From Bacillota bacterium (GTDB lineage: Bacteria; Bacillota; Dethiobacteria; DTU022), in contig JAKOVL010000164.1 in NCBI GenBank assembly GCA_029782095.1, forward strand, positions 1 through 64,000: a stretch of 64,000 nucleotides of DNA, given 5' to 3'. Made by a program: the position numbers and the translations under genes. Positions 24,970-33,739 of this stretch are shown here, in pieces. Numbering within the stretch: position 1 is the stretch's first letter; each line of letters opens with the position of its first letter. Below the pieces are notes generated by a model that was not told where the DNA came from, did not search any database, and saw only the letters and a program-made list of their open reading frames with translations.

Positions 24970-25857
24970 ATGCACAGTTCAACGGAAGCGATTATCGGTT
25001 TTATTGCCCTGGTCATCGGCTACATGATCTACCTGCTCCTAATTCCGGTAAACATCTACCTGAATACTTCCGTGTCCCGGGTCCTGGATGCCCTCGATTA
25101 CCTGTTCATCGCCGCCCTGGTATATTTAAGCGGGGGGCTGAATAGCTTTTTCCATTTTGGTTACCTGATTCCCATCCTGGCGGCCACGGTCCGTTATGGC
25201 TTCAAGACCGGCATCTGGTATACCATATTCGCCGCGGCCATAACAGGCTTGATGTACTTTGCCGGTACCAGCGTTGCGTTTCCCATGGCCTTTTACGTCG
25301 TCACCGGCTTTGGAACCCTGGTTTTCGTAATCTGGATGGTCAGCGTGCTGGTATACGAGGAACTGCACCTGCGGAAAGAGATGTATGCCACCTCGGTAAC
25401 GGATCCCCTTACCGGACTCTACCACAGCGGCTACCTGCGGGAAAGGGTTAACGAGGAGATCAAAGCCTGCCGGCGGGAAAACGGGCAGTTTGCCATCGCG
25501 TTCCTGGATTTGAACAACTTTAAAAAGGTAAATGACCACTACGGACACCTGGTAGGGGACCGGGTCTTGAAGCATATGGCCAACATCCTGAGCGGAAGCG
25601 TTCGCGGCGGAGAGACCCTGGCCCGATACGGGGGAGACGAATTCCTACTGCTGCTGCCGGGAGCAGACCGGGAGCAGGCGGAACGCGCCTTGAAAAGGCT
25701 CCAGAATGTGATTGAGCTGAACCCCTTCGTTTTTGACAACAAGCCTCTGGACGTGAAAATAAGCGGGGGGATTGCGGTATTTCCTACGGATGGTCAAAAC
25801 CTGGAGAAACTCCTCCTGGTGGCCGATCAGCGGATGTATGCGGCCAAGAAAAAGTAA
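24970..25857 (+). CDS. membrane GGDEF diguanylate cyclase, probably extending upstream to 24799
   Basis: The product has about six membrane helices followed by a GGDEF domain (about the last 165 residues) with intact active site YGGDEF and LDLNNFKKVND. It should make cyclic di-GMP from GTP. The feedback I-site RxxD five residues before GGDEF reads RGGE, so product inhibition may be weak. The frame is open back to 24796 and encodes a credible 57-residue extension with another helix (IWYIFFCIALVILAQ), yet contains no ATG, GTG or TTG. A GTC stands at 24799 where GAAAGGGTGA predicts a start. I give the first canonical ATG. Confidence 0.85.
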   Translation: MHSSTEAIIGFIALVIGYMIYLLLIPVNIYLNTSVSRVLDALDYLFIAALVYLSGGLNSFFHFGYLIPILAATVRYGFKTGIWYTIFAAAITGLMYFAGTSVAFPMAFYVVTGFGTLVFVIWMVSVLVYEELHLRKEMYATSVTDPLTGLYHSGYLRERVNEEIKACRRENGQFAIAFLDLNNFKKVNDHYGHLVGDRVLKHMANILSGSVRGGETLARYGGDEFLLLLPGADREQAERALKRLQNVIELNPFVFDNKPLDVKISGGIAVFPTDGQNLEKLLLVADQRMYAAKKK

Positions 25858-25871
25858 TTGCCGGCAATTAC
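25854..25871. terminator. 18-bp palindrome across two convergent stop codons
   Basis: GTAATTGCCGGCAATTAC is a perfect palindrome spanning the stop of the GGDEF gene and the stop of the convergent DRTGG gene. It could act as a weak bidirectional terminator, though no T-run follows. Confidence 0.4.
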
Positions 25872-26941
25872 GAAGTTGCGAATTCATAGATCTTTCCCCA
25901 GTCGACATGCTCGTTAATATTGGATTTGATTAAATTTACCGCCTCGCCGTTGTGGGGGTGAATACGGCGGTAAACCCTGTGTAAGCTCTCCACGGTGCTG
26001 TAGGTGTCCTGTTGCACCAGAATAACGGGAACACCTTTCTCCTCGGCCTTGGAAAGGACCCTGACATCGGGGTAGAGCCCCCCGGTAAGGATGATTACCG
26101 AAGTGCTGGTTTCCAGGGCCGTCAAGGCCAGATCGCTGCGATCGCCGCCGGTAATAAGGGCCTTGTTGGGTGCCCGCCTCAGGTAGCCCAGGGCGCTTTC
26201 CATGGTCATGGTGCCAATCACTATCTCCTCCACCAGCCGGTGCATCTGTTCCGGAGCCGCCAGAACTTCCCCCTCCAACACCCCTTGCAGTTCGCCCACG
26301 GTGGGAGAAGCGATCTCCGGCCGGCAGGGGATTATCCCCAGCACATCAATCTTTCGGCGTTCCACCAGGGGCTTGTAAATTCCCCGGGTCTTATCCAGCT
26401 GCGGCCGGCTGATTTTATTGAAGACACAGCCCAGGATATTGGCGCCAAGGCTGTCCCAGGTTCTTTGGAAGAGCAGGAGCTGGTCCAGGTAGTAGTCTTT
26501 GTCGGGACTGGCGATGAGGAGGACGGAAGCCTTCCACCTGGCGGCCAGGCTGAAATCATCCAGTTCCTGGACTGCACCGGCGAAGGGGTGCACGGCGCCC
26601 TCGATGAGGAGGAAATCGTATTCCTGCCGGCCAAAGCTTTCCAAGGCCTTATCCAACCGGTTAAGCAGGCGGGCATCTTCCTTTAAAAATGCGGGCGTCA
26701 GGTAATAGGGATTGATCTTGACCGGGGAGATGGTTTCGCTGGAAAAGGGAATTTTAAAGATCTCCCGCATCAAGGCGACGTCGTTGTCGTCTCTCCGGGT
26801 GGGGCTTCTCTCCAAACCCAGGGGCTTGAAGAAGCCAATTTTTAAACCTTTTTCCTGCAGCAGCAGCCCGACCCCCAGGGCAATGGCGGTCTTCCCGGCT
26901 CCGGCGGTCCCGGAAAAATAGAGCAGCTTCAAGGGTATCAC
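25868..26941 (-). CDS. P-loop/DRTGG-domain protein related to phosphotransacetylase N terminus
   Basis: The 357-residue protein has a dethiobiotin-synthetase-like P-loop domain (GTAGAGKTAI near residues 10-19) followed by a DRTGG domain (about 215-330, ALITGGDRSDLALTAL). This matches the N-terminal regulatory part of large phosphotransacetylases, without the catalytic part. It sits 16 bases downstream of the ADP-forming acyl-CoA synthetase, so it probably senses or regulates acyl-CoA/acyl-phosphate metabolism. Function not established. Confidence 0.82.
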   Translation of the reverse strand: MIPLKLLYFSGTAGAGKTAIALGVGLLLQEKGLKIGFFKPLGLERSPTRRDDNDVALMREIFKIPFSSETISPVKINPYYLTPAFLKEDARLLNRLDKALESFGRQEYDFLLIEGAVHPFAGAVQELDDFSLAARWKASVLLIASPDKDYYLDQLLLFQRTWDSLGANILGCVFNKISRPQLDKTRGIYKPLVERRKIDVLGIIPCRPEIASPTVGELQGVLEGEVLAAPEQMHRLVEEIVIGTMTMESALGYLRRAPNKALITGGDRSDLALTALETSTSVIILTGGLYPDVRVLSKAEEKGVPVILVQQDTYSTVESLHRVYRRIHPHNGEAVNLIKSNINEHVDWGKIYEFATS

Positions 26942-26957
26942 CTCTTCACGATTAAAA

Positions 26958-29075
26958 TTATTTTTCCCTATTGATGGTGATCTTTATATCCAGGGCGGAC
27001 AATCCCCGGGGAAAAACCCGCACGGGGTTTAAATCCATCTCCGTTATCTCTTCAAAATCCAGGGCCAGGCGGGCCACCCGGGCCACGGCGTCTATCAGGG
27101 CGGGAATATCTCCTTTTTTCTTCCCCCGGTAGCCCCTGAGGATGGTGTGGGCCTTGGTTTCAGAGATCATCTCTTCGATGGCCTCCCGGGTATTCAAGCG
27201 GGAGGCAAAGCGGAAGGAGACGTCTTCCAGCAAATTCACGTAGATGCCGCCCAGCCCGAAGACGATTAGCGGCCCAAACTGGACATCCCGGGACATCCCG
27301 ATGATTACCTCCGTCCCGCTGTCCACCATCTTCTGCACCTCGACGCCGTAAATGGGCACTTCCGGGAGAAGGCGCCGCACCCGGTCCACCATGCTTTGAA
27401 AAGTGCGCTCCACTTGGCTGCGATTCTGAAGGCCGACGGCCACACCGCCTACATCGGATTTATGGGAGATGCGCGGCGATGAGATCTTTAGGACAACGGG
27501 GAAGCCGATCTGCTCGCTGATCTCTCCCGCCTCTTCCGCCGATTCGGCCAGGATGATGGGGCTGACGGGTATGCCATAGGCTTGGGCCACGGCGCTGCAC
27601 TCATGACCCAGCAGGACCAGCCGCCGGTCGGCGGCCGCCTGCTCCAGGATCTCCTCTACGGCGCCCCGGTCCAGGGGACCCGGGTCCACGGGGGTCTCTT
27701 GGCGGCGGGAAGACTCCACGTGGCGGACAAAGTGAACCATGCCGCGCACCGCCCTGGCTGCCGGTTCAGGGTAGGAGAAGGTGGGGATCCCGCTCCCGGT
27801 GAGGATTTTCTTGCCGGCCTCCAGGGTGCGCCCGCCCATGTAGACGGCAAAAAGGGTCTTCTCGGCATATTTTTCCTTTATTTTAAGCAGGGTCCGGGCG
27901 GTCTCCTCGGGCTCCGTTACCGCCGTGGGGCAGAGCAGGACCAGGACGTTGTCCACGTTGGGATCGCTGAAAACGGTTTCCAGGGCCAGGCGGTATCTCT
28001 CTTCGGGGGCATCCCCCAGGACATCCACCGGGTTGTAGAAATTTGATTCCGGGGGCAGGTTTTGCCGAAGCTTTTCGATGGTCTCCTTCTCAAAGCGGGA
28101 GATGGTCAGCCCGTACCTCTCCACGGCATCGGTGGCGATAATGGCCGGGCCGCCGGCGTTGGTTATGATGGCCACCCGTTCGCTTTGGGGAAGCGGCTGG
28201 TGAGCGAAAGCCACGGCCAGCTCAAAAAGCTCGTTCATTTCCGCAGCCCGCATGATGCCGCACTGCCGGAAGGCGGTGTCGTAGGCGCGGTTGCTTCCCG
28301 CCAGGGCCCCGGTGTGGGAACTGGCGGCCCTGGCCCCGGCGCTGCTGGTGCCTGCTTTGAAAACGATAATCGGCTTCTTCCTTCCGGCCTCGGAGCAGAT
28401 TTCCAGGAAGCGCTTGCCGTCGGTGACATCTTCCAGGTAGCAGATAATGGCCCTGGTGTAGGGATCCTCGATGCAGCTTTGGATAAAATCGATCTCGTTC
28501 AAGTCGGCTTTATTGCCCAGGCTGATAAATCGGGAAAAGCCCAGATCCAGGTCGAAGCTCCAATCCAGGATGGATAAGACCATGGCGCCGCTCTGGGAGA
28601 TGAAGGAGATGTTTCCCTCCTTCGGGAACCCCCTGGCGAAGGAGGCATTCAAAGGGGTGTGCGTATCCATGAGGCCGACGCAATTGGGACCCAGCATGCG
28701 CATGTTGTATTTCCGGCAGATGGACACCAGGTCGCGTTCCCGCCTTAAGCCTTCGCTTCCCGTTTCTTTGAAGCCGGCGGTGATTACGATGAGGGCCTTG
28801 CATCCCGCCTTGCCGCAATCCTCGGCAACGGAGAGCACCGCTTTTTCCGGGACGACGATGATCCCCAGGTCCACGGGAAAGGGGACCTCCGTCATGCTGG
28901 GATAGCATTTTATACCGGCGATTTCTTCCTCCCGCGGGTTAACGGGAATAATTTTCCCGGGGAACCGACTCCGGATTAAATTATGCAAGATGGCGTTTCC
29001 GATTTTTTTAGGGGAGCGGGAGGCCCCAATAACCGCCACTTTTTCCGGGTTAAAAAGTGCGTTTAGTCCGTGCAT
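26958..29075 (-). CDS. ADP-forming acetate/acyl-CoA synthetase (fused subunits)
   Basis: A 705-residue single-chain enzyme: CoA-binding Rossmann domain (VAVIGASRSPKKIG near the N terminus), succinyl-CoA-ligase-like domains with the phosphohistidine loop ASSHTGALAGS, and a C-terminal ATP-grasp domain (SDVGGVAVGL, MDLNPVRV). It interconverts acyl-CoA + ADP + phosphate with acid + CoA + ATP, conserving energy in fermentation. ATG 29075 is chosen over TTG 29090 because TTGGAGCGG supplies its ribosome binding site. First gene of an operon with the DRTGG-domain protein. Confidence 0.9.
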   Translation of the reverse strand: MHGLNALFNPEKVAVIGASRSPKKIGNAILHNLIRSRFPGKIIPVNPREEEIAGIKCYPSMTEVPFPVDLGIIVVPEKAVLSVAEDCGKAGCKALIVITAGFKETGSEGLRRERDLVSICRKYNMRMLGPNCVGLMDTHTPLNASFARGFPKEGNISFISQSGAMVLSILDWSFDLDLGFSRFISLGNKADLNEIDFIQSCIEDPYTRAIICYLEDVTDGKRFLEICSEAGRKKPIIVFKAGTSSAGARAASSHTGALAGSNRAYDTAFRQCGIMRAAEMNELFELAVAFAHQPLPQSERVAIITNAGGPAIIATDAVERYGLTISRFEKETIEKLRQNLPPESNFYNPVDVLGDAPEERYRLALETVFSDPNVDNVLVLLCPTAVTEPEETARTLLKIKEKYAEKTLFAVYMGGRTLEAGKKILTGSGIPTFSYPEPAARAVRGMVHFVRHVESSRRQETPVDPGPLDRGAVEEILEQAAADRRLVLLGHECSAVAQAYGIPVSPIILAESAEEAGEISEQIGFPVVLKISSPRISHKSDVGGVAVGLQNRSQVERTFQSMVDRVRRLLPEVPIYGVEVQKMVDSGTEVIIGMSRDVQFGPLIVFGLGGIYVNLLEDVSFRFASRLNTREAIEEMISETKAHTILRGYRGKKKGDIPALIDAVARVARLALDFEEITEMDLNPVRVFPRGLSALDIKITINREK

Positions 29076-29090
29076 TTTAATCCGCTCCAA

Positions 29091-29490
29091 CAGTAACGAT
29101 CTGAGTTTATATGAGTAGTATGCTCAAAGAGGAAATGTTGAATTAAACAAAAAATGCGCCCCCGAGTCAGCATTGAGCGGGGGGGATGGTGACAAGGGAA
29201 TTTGACTTTGGCTCCTCCGTTGAGTCAAAGGAATTTGACTTTGGCTTATCCTTAAATTGGGAAACGGCGACGAAATAGGCGGGGAGACGGCAATTTTGGC
29301 TTACCAGAGTGCGAGCCTGAGGACGGTGACCTTGGGTTTTACTTGACCTGCCAAAAAAAATGGCAGATATGGTTTGTGATTTTATGTCTGCATTTTGGAA
29401 TGAACCCAAAGTGCAGCGTCCCTTGAGTCAAAAAGCAAATAGCTTCGATATACTTGGTATAGGGGCCGATAACATATATCTTTTTTTACA
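29091..29490. other. intergenic region with short direct repeats
   Basis: No gene. GGAATTTGACTTTGGCT occurs at 29197-29213 and again at 29230-29246 (period 33). TTGAGTCAA, a palindrome, occurs near 29220 and again near 29423. The composition is AT-richer than the flanks. This looks like debris of a mobile element; no transposase ORF is visible. Confidence 0.45.
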
Positions 29491-29518
29491 TTGACTTTTT
29501 GATGAAGTTTGTTAAAAT
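29491..29518 (+). promoter_or_regulatory. promoter of speD-speE-ndk
   Basis: TTGACT and TAAAAT are separated by 16 bases, about 55 bases before the speD start codon. Confidence 0.65.
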
Positions 29519-29571
29519 GTATCTTGATGCTTTTTGCCTTCCATAAATTTGGATACAAGGAGGTATTAAGA

Positions 29572-29955
29572 ATGAGCGCTTTGGGCCGTCATGTTTTGGC
29601 TGAGTTTTACGGTTGTCCCGACACAATTCTGAACGATCTGGCGCAAATTCGGCAGGAAATGGTGACAGCGGCTCTTATTGCCGGAGCAGAAGTAAGGGAA
29701 ACCGTATTTCATCAGTTCTCCCCCCAGGGTGTAAGCGGCGTAGTCGTGATCTCCGAATCACACCTGGCCATTCATACCTGGCCGGAGTTTGGCTACGCGG
29801 CGGTGGATATCTTTACCTGCGGTCAAACTGTTGACCCCTGGGTATCCTGTAATTACCTTAAACAGAAATTTGCCGCGCAAAACATGACTGCCCGGGAAAT
29901 AAAGCGCGGTATATTCGATGTACCTCTGGAGCATAAGCCGGCGGTCAATTACTAA
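29572..29955 (+). CDS. speD: S-adenosylmethionine decarboxylase proenzyme
   Basis: The 127-residue proenzyme is a class 1B bacterial/archaeal SpeD. Self-cleavage before Ser63 (in SESH) would create the pyruvoyl cofactor. His68 and Cys83 (DIFTCG) occupy the catalytic positions numbered identically in the Thermotoga enzyme. It supplies decarboxylated AdoMet for spermidine synthesis. ATG 29572 has AAGGAGG nine bases upstream; the extra residues in the track are rejected. Co-transcribed with speE. Confidence 0.95.
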   Translation: MSALGRHVLAEFYGCPDTILNDLAQIRQEMVTAALIAGAEVRETVFHQFSPQGVSGVVVISESHLAIHTWPEFGYAAVDIFTCGQTVDPWVSCNYLKQKFAAQNMTAREIKRGIFDVPLEHKPAVNY

Positions 29956-29969
29956 AGGAGGTCGGGTAG

Positions 29970-30881
29970 TTGGCGAAAGAAAATAAATGGCACGTGGATT
30001 TTACGGGACCGCACATGGCTTCCATGTATGCCATCGAGACCTACTATGTAAACCTTGTTTCCCCTTTTCAACGAGTGGAAGTAGCCAAGTCCAGCCTTTT
30101 CGGAAAGTGCCTCATCCTGGATGGTAAAATCCAATCTTCCGAATTTGACGAGTATATCTACCACGAAGCGCTGGTCCATCCGGCCATGCTGGCCCATCCC
30201 CGGCCTCGCACCGTCATGGTTATAGGGGGAGGGGAAGGCGCCACCCTGAGGGAGGTTTTCAAACACCCCTCCGTGGAAAAAGTAGTCATGGTGGATATCG
30301 ATAAAGATGTTGTTGACCTCTGCAAGGAATATCTTCCCGAGTGGCACCAGGGGAGCTTTGAGGATGCGCGGCTGGAACTAATCCACGCCGATGCCCGACA
30401 GTACCTGGAAGATAACGAGGTCGCTTTCGACGTAATGATTATTGACCTGCCCGAGCCGGTGGAGGAAGGTCCCTCGCGCCGCCTGTTTACCAGGCAATTT
30501 TACCAGATCGTCAAGAAGCGCTTAAATGAAAACGGCATTATGGTCCTGCAATCCGGCGATTTCAGCCTGACCTTTATGGAGGCCCATAGTGCCATATACA
30601 AAACCGTTGCCTCGGTTATGCCGGCGGCGTACTCGTACCATGTATTCATCCCTTCCTTCAACACGGACTGGAGCTTTGTAATTACTGCCCGGGAAGGAGA
30701 CCCCTTTAAGGAGCTGGACAGCCGGGAGCTGGACCGGCGCATAGCCGAACGCGACCTGCAATTGAAATCGTATGATGGAGTGACTCACCAGGGCATGTTT
30801 TCCATCCCCAAAAACATTCGTGCCGAGCGCGATTCAGGGACAATGATCATAGATGATGACAACTTGTTGACTATCGATTAA
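29970..30881 (+). CDS. speE: spermidine synthase (polyamine aminopropyltransferase)
   Basis: 303 residues with the methyltransferase-like fold: [11 protein letters not shown] for decarboxylated AdoMet binding, [10 protein letters not shown], and the catalytic Asp region [14 protein letters not shown]. It transfers aminopropyl to putrescine (or a related polyamine) and releases 5'-methylthioadenosine. TTG start with AAAGGAGG seven to eight bases upstream. Follows speD at 14 bases. The released nucleoside is the substrate for salvage genes at 44.5-51 kb. Confidence 0.93.
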   Translation: MAKENKWHVDFTGPHMASMYAIETYYVNLVSPFQRVEVAKSSLFGKCLILDGKIQSSEFDEYIYHEALVHPAMLAHPRPRTVMVIGGGEGATLREVFKHPSVEKVVMVDIDKDVVDLCKEYLPEWHQGSFEDARLELIHADARQYLEDNEVAFDVMIIDLPEPVEEGPSRRLFTRQFYQIVKKRLNENGIMVLQSGDFSLTFMEAHSAIYKTVASVMPAAYSYHVFIPSFNTDWSFVITAREGDPFKELDSRELDRRIAERDLQLKSYDGVTHQGMFSIPKNIRAERDSGTMIIDDDNLLTID

Positions 30882-30897
30882 AAAAGGGGAGCTGCCC

Positions 30898-31362
30898 ATG
30901 AAAACCAGGGAACGAACTTTTATAATGATCAAGCCCGACGGCGTGCAGCGCGGGCTGGTGGGGGAAGTTATCTCCCGCTTGGAAAGAAAAGGCCTTAAGC
31001 TAACGGCCATGAAGATGATGGTGATCTCCGAGGAGCTGGCGGCGCAGCACTACGGGGAACATAAGGGCAAGGATTTCTACGACAGCCTGGTTTCCTATAT
31101 CACCTCGGGACCGGTAGTCGCCATGGTTTGGGAGGGGGACCGCGCTGTCACCTTGTCCCGGATTATTATTGGCGCTACCGACCCGGCCAAGGCGGCACCG
31201 GGCACCATCCGGGGCGACCTGGCCATTTCCGTTGGAAACAACCTGGTGCACGGCTCCGATTCCCTGGCCAGCGCCGAACGGGAGATCAAGCTTTTCTTTA
31301 GCCAAGAGGAACTGATTGACTACCGGCTTTCTTCGGAAAGCTGGATTTACGGGGAAGAGTAG
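30898..31362 (+). CDS. ndk: nucleoside-diphosphate kinase
   Basis: 154 residues, normal length. The N terminus [19 protein letters not shown] is diagnostic and the phosphorylated His118 lies in NLVHGSDS. It equilibrates nucleoside tri- and diphosphates. It is the third gene of speD-speE-ndk, 16 bases after speE, and is followed by a terminator. Confidence 0.95.
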   Translation: MKTRERTFIMIKPDGVQRGLVGEVISRLERKGLKLTAMKMMVISEELAAQHYGEHKGKDFYDSLVSYITSGPVVAMVWEGDRAVTLSRIIIGATDPAKAAPGTIRGDLAISVGNNLVHGSDSLASAEREIKLFFSQEELIDYRLSSESWIYGEE

Positions 31363-31410
31363 GCCGGAAAGAGAAAGCCGGAACTGACAATCAAAATGGC
31401 AAAATGGGAT

Positions 31411-31440
31411 GAAAAAGCGGAACCAGTTTCCGCTTTTTCT
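31411..31440 (+). terminator. terminator of speD-speE-ndk
   Basis: GAAAAAGCGGAA pairs with TTTCCGCTTTTTC around a CCAG loop, with the T-rich arm acting as the tail. Confidence 0.85.
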
Positions 31441-31441
31441 A

Positions 31442-31493
31442 TTGCCTTCCGGGGAGCAGCGTGGTATAATATAACTAACCTAATAAGTAATAT
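31442..31493 (+). promoter_or_regulatory. promoter with possible Rrf2 operator before the zinc-ribbon/ferredoxin operon
   Basis: TTGCCT (31442-31447), 17 bases, TATAAT (31465-31470). ATATAACTA at 31469-31477 and AAGTAATAT at 31485-31493 flank a 7-base spacer. The same left half and a near-identical right half (spacer 3) lie at the promoter of the Rrf2 gene at 34.2 kb. Position over the -10 and start region fits repression. The spacer difference is a caution. Confidence 0.55.
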
Positions 31494-31508
31494 ATAGGGG
31501 GTGAGAGA

Positions 31509-32081
31509 ATGTTCAACACCAAGTGTCCGGGTCAGGATACCCGCTACTGGACGGCGGATGATATTTTCGAAGAACAGTGCCCCCATTGCGGCGGAACGGT
31601 GGAGTTCTGGAAGACCGATGTTCGCCTGCGCTGCCCCCATTGCCGGAAAAAGGTGGTTAATCCCCGTTTTAATCTCGGCTGCGCCCAGTGGTGTGCCTAT
31701 GCCGAGCAGTGCCTGGGCAGTGTGAAGAAGGGGGTGGCTCCCCGATCCTTGCGCCAGGTCCTGGAGAGTGAGCTTAATCGTCTTATGCACGGCTTAACCC
31801 TGCCTTTGGAAAAGATCAAGTCCGCTTTCAATGAGGTGGAGCATCGCTGCCGGGAAAAGGAAAGAGATCCTTTGGCCTTGCTGGCCGCTCTGGTAGTCGT
31901 CGGGGCCAAAAAGTACGGAAGGCTGCCGCAGCATGGAGAATTTCTGCAGCGGCTGGAAGGGGAGCATCATTTTCCCGATGAGGCCGTGAAAGAAACAGGA
32001 AGATTAGTGGAGAATATTCTAGCCCGGCAGGTTGAGGGGGATCCGGAGAAATTGATCCTGGAAATAATGGAGCATATTTAA
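31509..32081 (+). CDS. double zinc-ribbon protein of unknown function
   Basis: 190 residues. The N terminus contains two CPHC-type knuckles (QCPHCGGTVEFW and LRCPHCRKKV) plus further cysteines (CAQWCAYAEQC), enough for a zinc ribbon and perhaps an Fe-S or second zinc site. The C-terminal part is helical (residues 80-190) and HD-like in feel, but I see no HD pair. ATG with AGGGGGTGAGAG upstream. It is followed at 17 bases by a ferredoxin-like gene. The pair is likely involved in redox or metal stress; unproven. Confidence 0.72.
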   Translation: MFNTKCPGQDTRYWTADDIFEEQCPHCGGTVEFWKTDVRLRCPHCRKKVVNPRFNLGCAQWCAYAEQCLGSVKKGVAPRSLRQVLESELNRLMHGLTLPLEKIKSAFNEVEHRCREKERDPLALLAALVVVGAKKYGRLPQHGEFLQRLEGEHHFPDEAVKETGRLVENILARQVEGDPEKLILEIMEHI

Positions 32082-32098
32082 GAAGGGGGAGAGGGTGG

Positions 32099-32836
32099 AT
32101 GAGTAAAACGGTCCGGAAAATTATAAGAATCAATGAAGAAAAGTGTGACGGGTGCGGGTTGTGTATCCCGGCCTGCGCCGAGGGAGCCCTGCAAATCGTG
32201 GACGGGAAAGCCAAACTAATTGACGATCGTTTTTGTGACGGCCTGGGAAACTGCCTGGGGGAATGCCCCCGGGGCGCCATTGAGATTATTGAACGGGAGG
32301 CTGATCCTTTCGACGAAAAAGCGGTGGAAGAGCACCTGAAGTCGGAAAAGTCGAGGGAGGAGAAGGAGGAAAAGACCCTGCCCTGCGGCTGCCCCGGTTC
32401 CATGGAGCGCAGCGATATAAAGAAGACGCCCGGGCAATATGCGCCGGAAAGCGACTCCAATGTCCTGGAACCGGAGCTGAGCCACTGGCCGGTGCAGCTG
32501 CAACTGGTTTCGCCGCGGGCGCGTTTTCTGCAGGAAGCGGATCTGCTCATTTCCGCCGATTGTGTTCCCTTCGCCTACCCGGACTTCCACCGCAAGTTTC
32601 TAAGGGAGAGATCTTTGCTGGTGGGCTGCCCCAAGCTGGACGACGTGGAAGCCTACCATGAAAAACTGGTGGAAATCTTCAAAAACAACGTTATCTACAG
32701 CATTACCGTGGTCCGGATGGAGGTGCCCTGCTGTTCCGGCTTAAGCCGGCTGGTCAGATCGGCTTTGCAGGAAGCGGGCAAGGATATGCCCGTCAAGGAG
32801 ATAATTATCGGAATCGACGGCACCATTAAGAAATAA
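32099..32836 (+). CDS. ferredoxin-domain protein with additional cysteine motifs
   Basis: The 245-residue protein begins with a ferredoxin-like domain. The first cluster motif CDGCGLCIPAC is complete. The second reads CDGLGNCLGEC, in which the second cysteine is Leu, so it may hold a three-cysteine or 3Fe-4S cluster. Two more cysteine groups follow: CGCPGS near residue 97 and PCCSGL near 217. The middle ISADCVPFAYPDFH suggests another ligand. Conserved in anaerobes as I know the family, function unknown. It is co-transcribed with the zinc-ribbon gene and followed by a strong terminator. Confidence 0.75.
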   Translation: MSKTVRKIIRINEEKCDGCGLCIPACAEGALQIVDGKAKLIDDRFCDGLGNCLGECPRGAIEIIEREADPFDEKAVEEHLKSEKSREEKEEKTLPCGCPGSMERSDIKKTPGQYAPESDSNVLEPELSHWPVQLQLVSPRARFLQEADLLISADCVPFAYPDFHRKFLRERSLLVGCPKLDDVEAYHEKLVEIFKNNVIYSITVVRMEVPCCSGLSRLVRSALQEAGKDMPVKEIIIGIDGTIKK

Positions 32837-32881
32837 GAATTAAAGAATTGCTCTCAAAAGAATTTTATTCAAATCTAGATC

Positions 32882-32925
32882 CAACCCGGGGCGCCGGATA
32901 TTGAAGGCCGGCGCCCCGGGTTTAT
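32882..32925 (+). terminator. terminator of the zinc-ribbon/ferredoxin operon
   Basis: AACCCGGGGCGCCGG and CCGGCGCCCCGGGTT make a 15-bp perfect stem with a 10-base loop, then TTATAA. Confidence 0.85.
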
Positions 32926-33002
32926 AATTCATTATTTGTAAAGATAGAAAAAGCCGGATACCCAGGCCATTAATCGAATCGATTACCAGGAGGAGAGAAG
33001 GG

Positions 33003-33545
33003 TCAAATAACGGGAACCGGTTCCCGTTTGCCTTCCAGCCCGTTATCGATATATCCCCCTTGGAAAGGAGAGGGAATCTGTCCTGAGGCTTCCGGGAAGA
33101 GGCGATCATCCCCCAGCATGGCGGTAACGGGACCGCAAAAGGCCCCGAAGATGACATGGTTCAACAGGGAAAGGAAGGGAGACGTGGCTCTCCTGCTGGG
33201 CAAGGCCAGACCCAGGCGCCGGGTAAGTCCTTCCAGAAGCATCCAGTAAGTCAAGCTCACGCCCACCCCCTTTACCAGGGCGGAATCCCGTCCCGTGGCC
33301 GAGAGCAAATAAGCGGTGACTACCCCCAGCGATGCAGCCAGGAACTGGTTGGTCACATAACCGACTATTTTGCTGGGAGCAGTGTCCAGTTGGTTTCTAT
33401 GCACAAAAATGCTGGCGGCTTGCTGTTCGTAGGTAAGGTCGGTCAACCCCAGGATGCGCTGCATTTTATTAAAAAGCCTTCCCGGGATGGAGCAGAGCAG
33501 GCCGGAGGCTATGCCCAGCACGATGCGATCCTTAATTTTCACCAT
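33003..33545 (-). CDS. membrane protein of unknown function
   Basis: 180 residues with several hydrophobic segments (IVLGIASGLLCSIPG, FLAASLGVVTAYLLSA, GVGVSLTYWMLLEGL, HVIFGAFCGPVTAMLG), and a hydrophilic C-terminal tail. The ATG at 33545 has GAGGGTGATT upstream, so the longer ORF start at 33587 is rejected. I recognise no family. It lies between the ferredoxin operon and the Rrf2 gene, in the same direction as rrf2. Confidence 0.65.
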   Translation of the reverse strand: MVKIKDRIVLGIASGLLCSIPGRLFNKMQRILGLTDLTYEQQAASIFVHRNQLDTAPSKIVGYVTNQFLAASLGVVTAYLLSATGRDSALVKGVGVSLTYWMLLEGLTRRLGLALPSRRATSPFLSLLNHVIFGAFCGPVTAMLGDDRLFPEASGQIPSPFQGGYIDNGLEGKREPVPVI

Positions 33546-33739
33546 TTTAATCACCCTCAAGGAATAGCTTATCCCGAGGGGTGGCAAGGATGAGTGAGAA
33601 ATTCTGGAGCGGTTAGATAATATAAGTAAGCGAAACCGCCCTGAAACGGCCCGGTACTGGTTTATGGACGGCGAATTGCGGCTCTGCCATTAGGCTTCTC
33701 GCGGCCGGGGCGCAGGGTGAGCAAAAGGGTGAAGGAAGG

